Shown here piece after piece: positions 15,783 through 16,192 of a stretch of 16,192 nt of DNA. Both the position numbers and the translations under genes were made by a program. Source of the stretch: Candidatus Delongbacteria bacterium (GTDB lineage Bacteria > JAGOEH01); assembly GCA_017997825.1 (NCBI GenBank), contig JAGOEH010000066.1, positions 1 to 16,192 on the forward strand, given 5' to 3'. The notes beneath the pieces are model-generated. The model was not told where the DNA came from, did not search any database, and saw nothing but the letters and a program-made list of their open reading frames with translations. The first letter of the stretch is position 1. The number at the start of each line of letters is the position of its first letter.

Positions 15783-16192
15783 ATGAAAAAGCTCAATATC
15801 ATGGAAGCCATGAATACGGTCAACCAAGCCGGTGAACTGATCGACCTGATCAAGCGGATACAGCCGGAATTCCTTCATCTCCTGGAAATTCTTCCCGCCA
15901 TACTCCCCCAACTCAGTCAATTGTTTGAAGATGTACGGGAAATCTATCCCCGAATCAGCACCATGCAGGAACGCGTAGAACGAAGTCTTGAAAGCATGCC
16001 GACCGCTAAAAATAAAATAGAGAATGTAGCTCAGGAAACCGAAAACACCACCATGTCCATCATGGATCGAACCGATACCATTCTGGATAATTCATCCCGG
16101 ATCCAAACGATGGTTCAGACCATAAAGGATAATCCCGACCAAAAGCCTGATCCTTTGTCCTATGACCAGATATTGGAAACCAATACCGCCAA
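15783..16192 (+). CDS. helical CheZ-like protein, 3' end beyond window
   Basis: An open frame of 136 codons runs to the right edge. The ATG at 15783 is preceded by AAGGAG with a six-base spacer. There is no signal peptide or membrane segment, so it is cytoplasmic. The protein is predicted to be nearly all helix, with Leu/Ile heptad-like spacing, a Pro-containing break near residues 38-42 (LPAILPQL), and a long amphipathic stretch at 50-115. The segment LESMPTAKNKIENVAQETEN followed by SIMDRTDTILD resembles the TE-x-A/T-x3-I-x-D pattern of the CheZ helix that precedes the catalytic region. In CheZ the phosphatase residues (D143 and Q147 in E. coli, within a QDLTGQ-type motif) come later and would lie outside the window, so the call is unproven. 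Alternatives are another coiled-coil or chemoreceptor-like protein. It is the only plus-strand gene in the window and has its own promoter. Confidence 0.55.
   Translation, partial: MKKLNIMEAMNTVNQAGELIDLIKRIQPEFLHLLEILPAILPQLSQLFEDVREIYPRISTMQERVERSLESMPTAKNKIENVAQETENTTMSIMDRTDTILDNSSRIQTMVQTIKDNPDQKPDPLSYDQILETNTA

Noticed and set aside
15693-15920. 75-codon minus-strand open frame overlapping the CheZ-like gene
   Set aside because: It is an antisense shadow spanning the divergent promoter and has no recognisable product.

Overview
The window most resembles chromosomal DNA from an uncultured Gram-negative bacterium of the FCB (Fibrobacterota-Chlorobiota-Bacteroidota) type, possibly one of the candidate phyla around that group. 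The basis is a cluster of outer-membrane and secreted proteins: a TonB-dependent receptor with an N-terminal carboxypeptidase-regulatory-like domain, a PorV/PorQ-family barrel, and two large exported proteins with C-terminal domains of the type IX secretion (T9SS) / FlgD-like class. Base composition looks near 50% GC. The phylum cannot be fixed from sequence reading alone. I see no tRNA, rRNA, CRISPR array, insertion sequence or phage gene.

Left part (1-11009, all minus strand): a cell-surface gene run, read from right to left. A near-consensus promoter (TTGACA-N17-TATAAG) precedes a secreted M6-type zinc metalloprotease. After it come a TonB-dependent receptor, a roughly 1046-residue surface protein with a T9SS-type C-terminus, a PorV/PorQ-like barrel, and an exported protein that runs off the left edge. 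Gaps are 17-76 bases with no clear terminator, so the five genes look cotranscribed. No SusD-like lipoprotein is visible, so this resembles an uptake or secretion module built around a TonB receptor, a PorV-like barrel and T9SS cargo instead of a classical SusCD pair.

Middle part (11017-15618, all minus strand): five tightly packed genes whose ends overlap at every junction. In transcription order they are a left-handed beta-helix acyltransferase, a YciO/Sua5-type protein, the ribosomal S12 methylthiotransferase RimO, a TIM-barrel protein with an endonuclease IV-like metal site, and a PseC-like sugar aminotransferase. The first and last fit an amino-sugar (glycan) pathway. RimO is a translation enzyme, and the YciO-like protein is related to a tRNA-modification enzyme. 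The role of the TIM-barrel protein is open.

Right edge (15619-16192): a 164-base AT-rich divergent intergenic region, then a plus-strand gene with its own good promoter and ribosome binding site. It encodes a helical protein with CheZ-like features and is cut by the window end.
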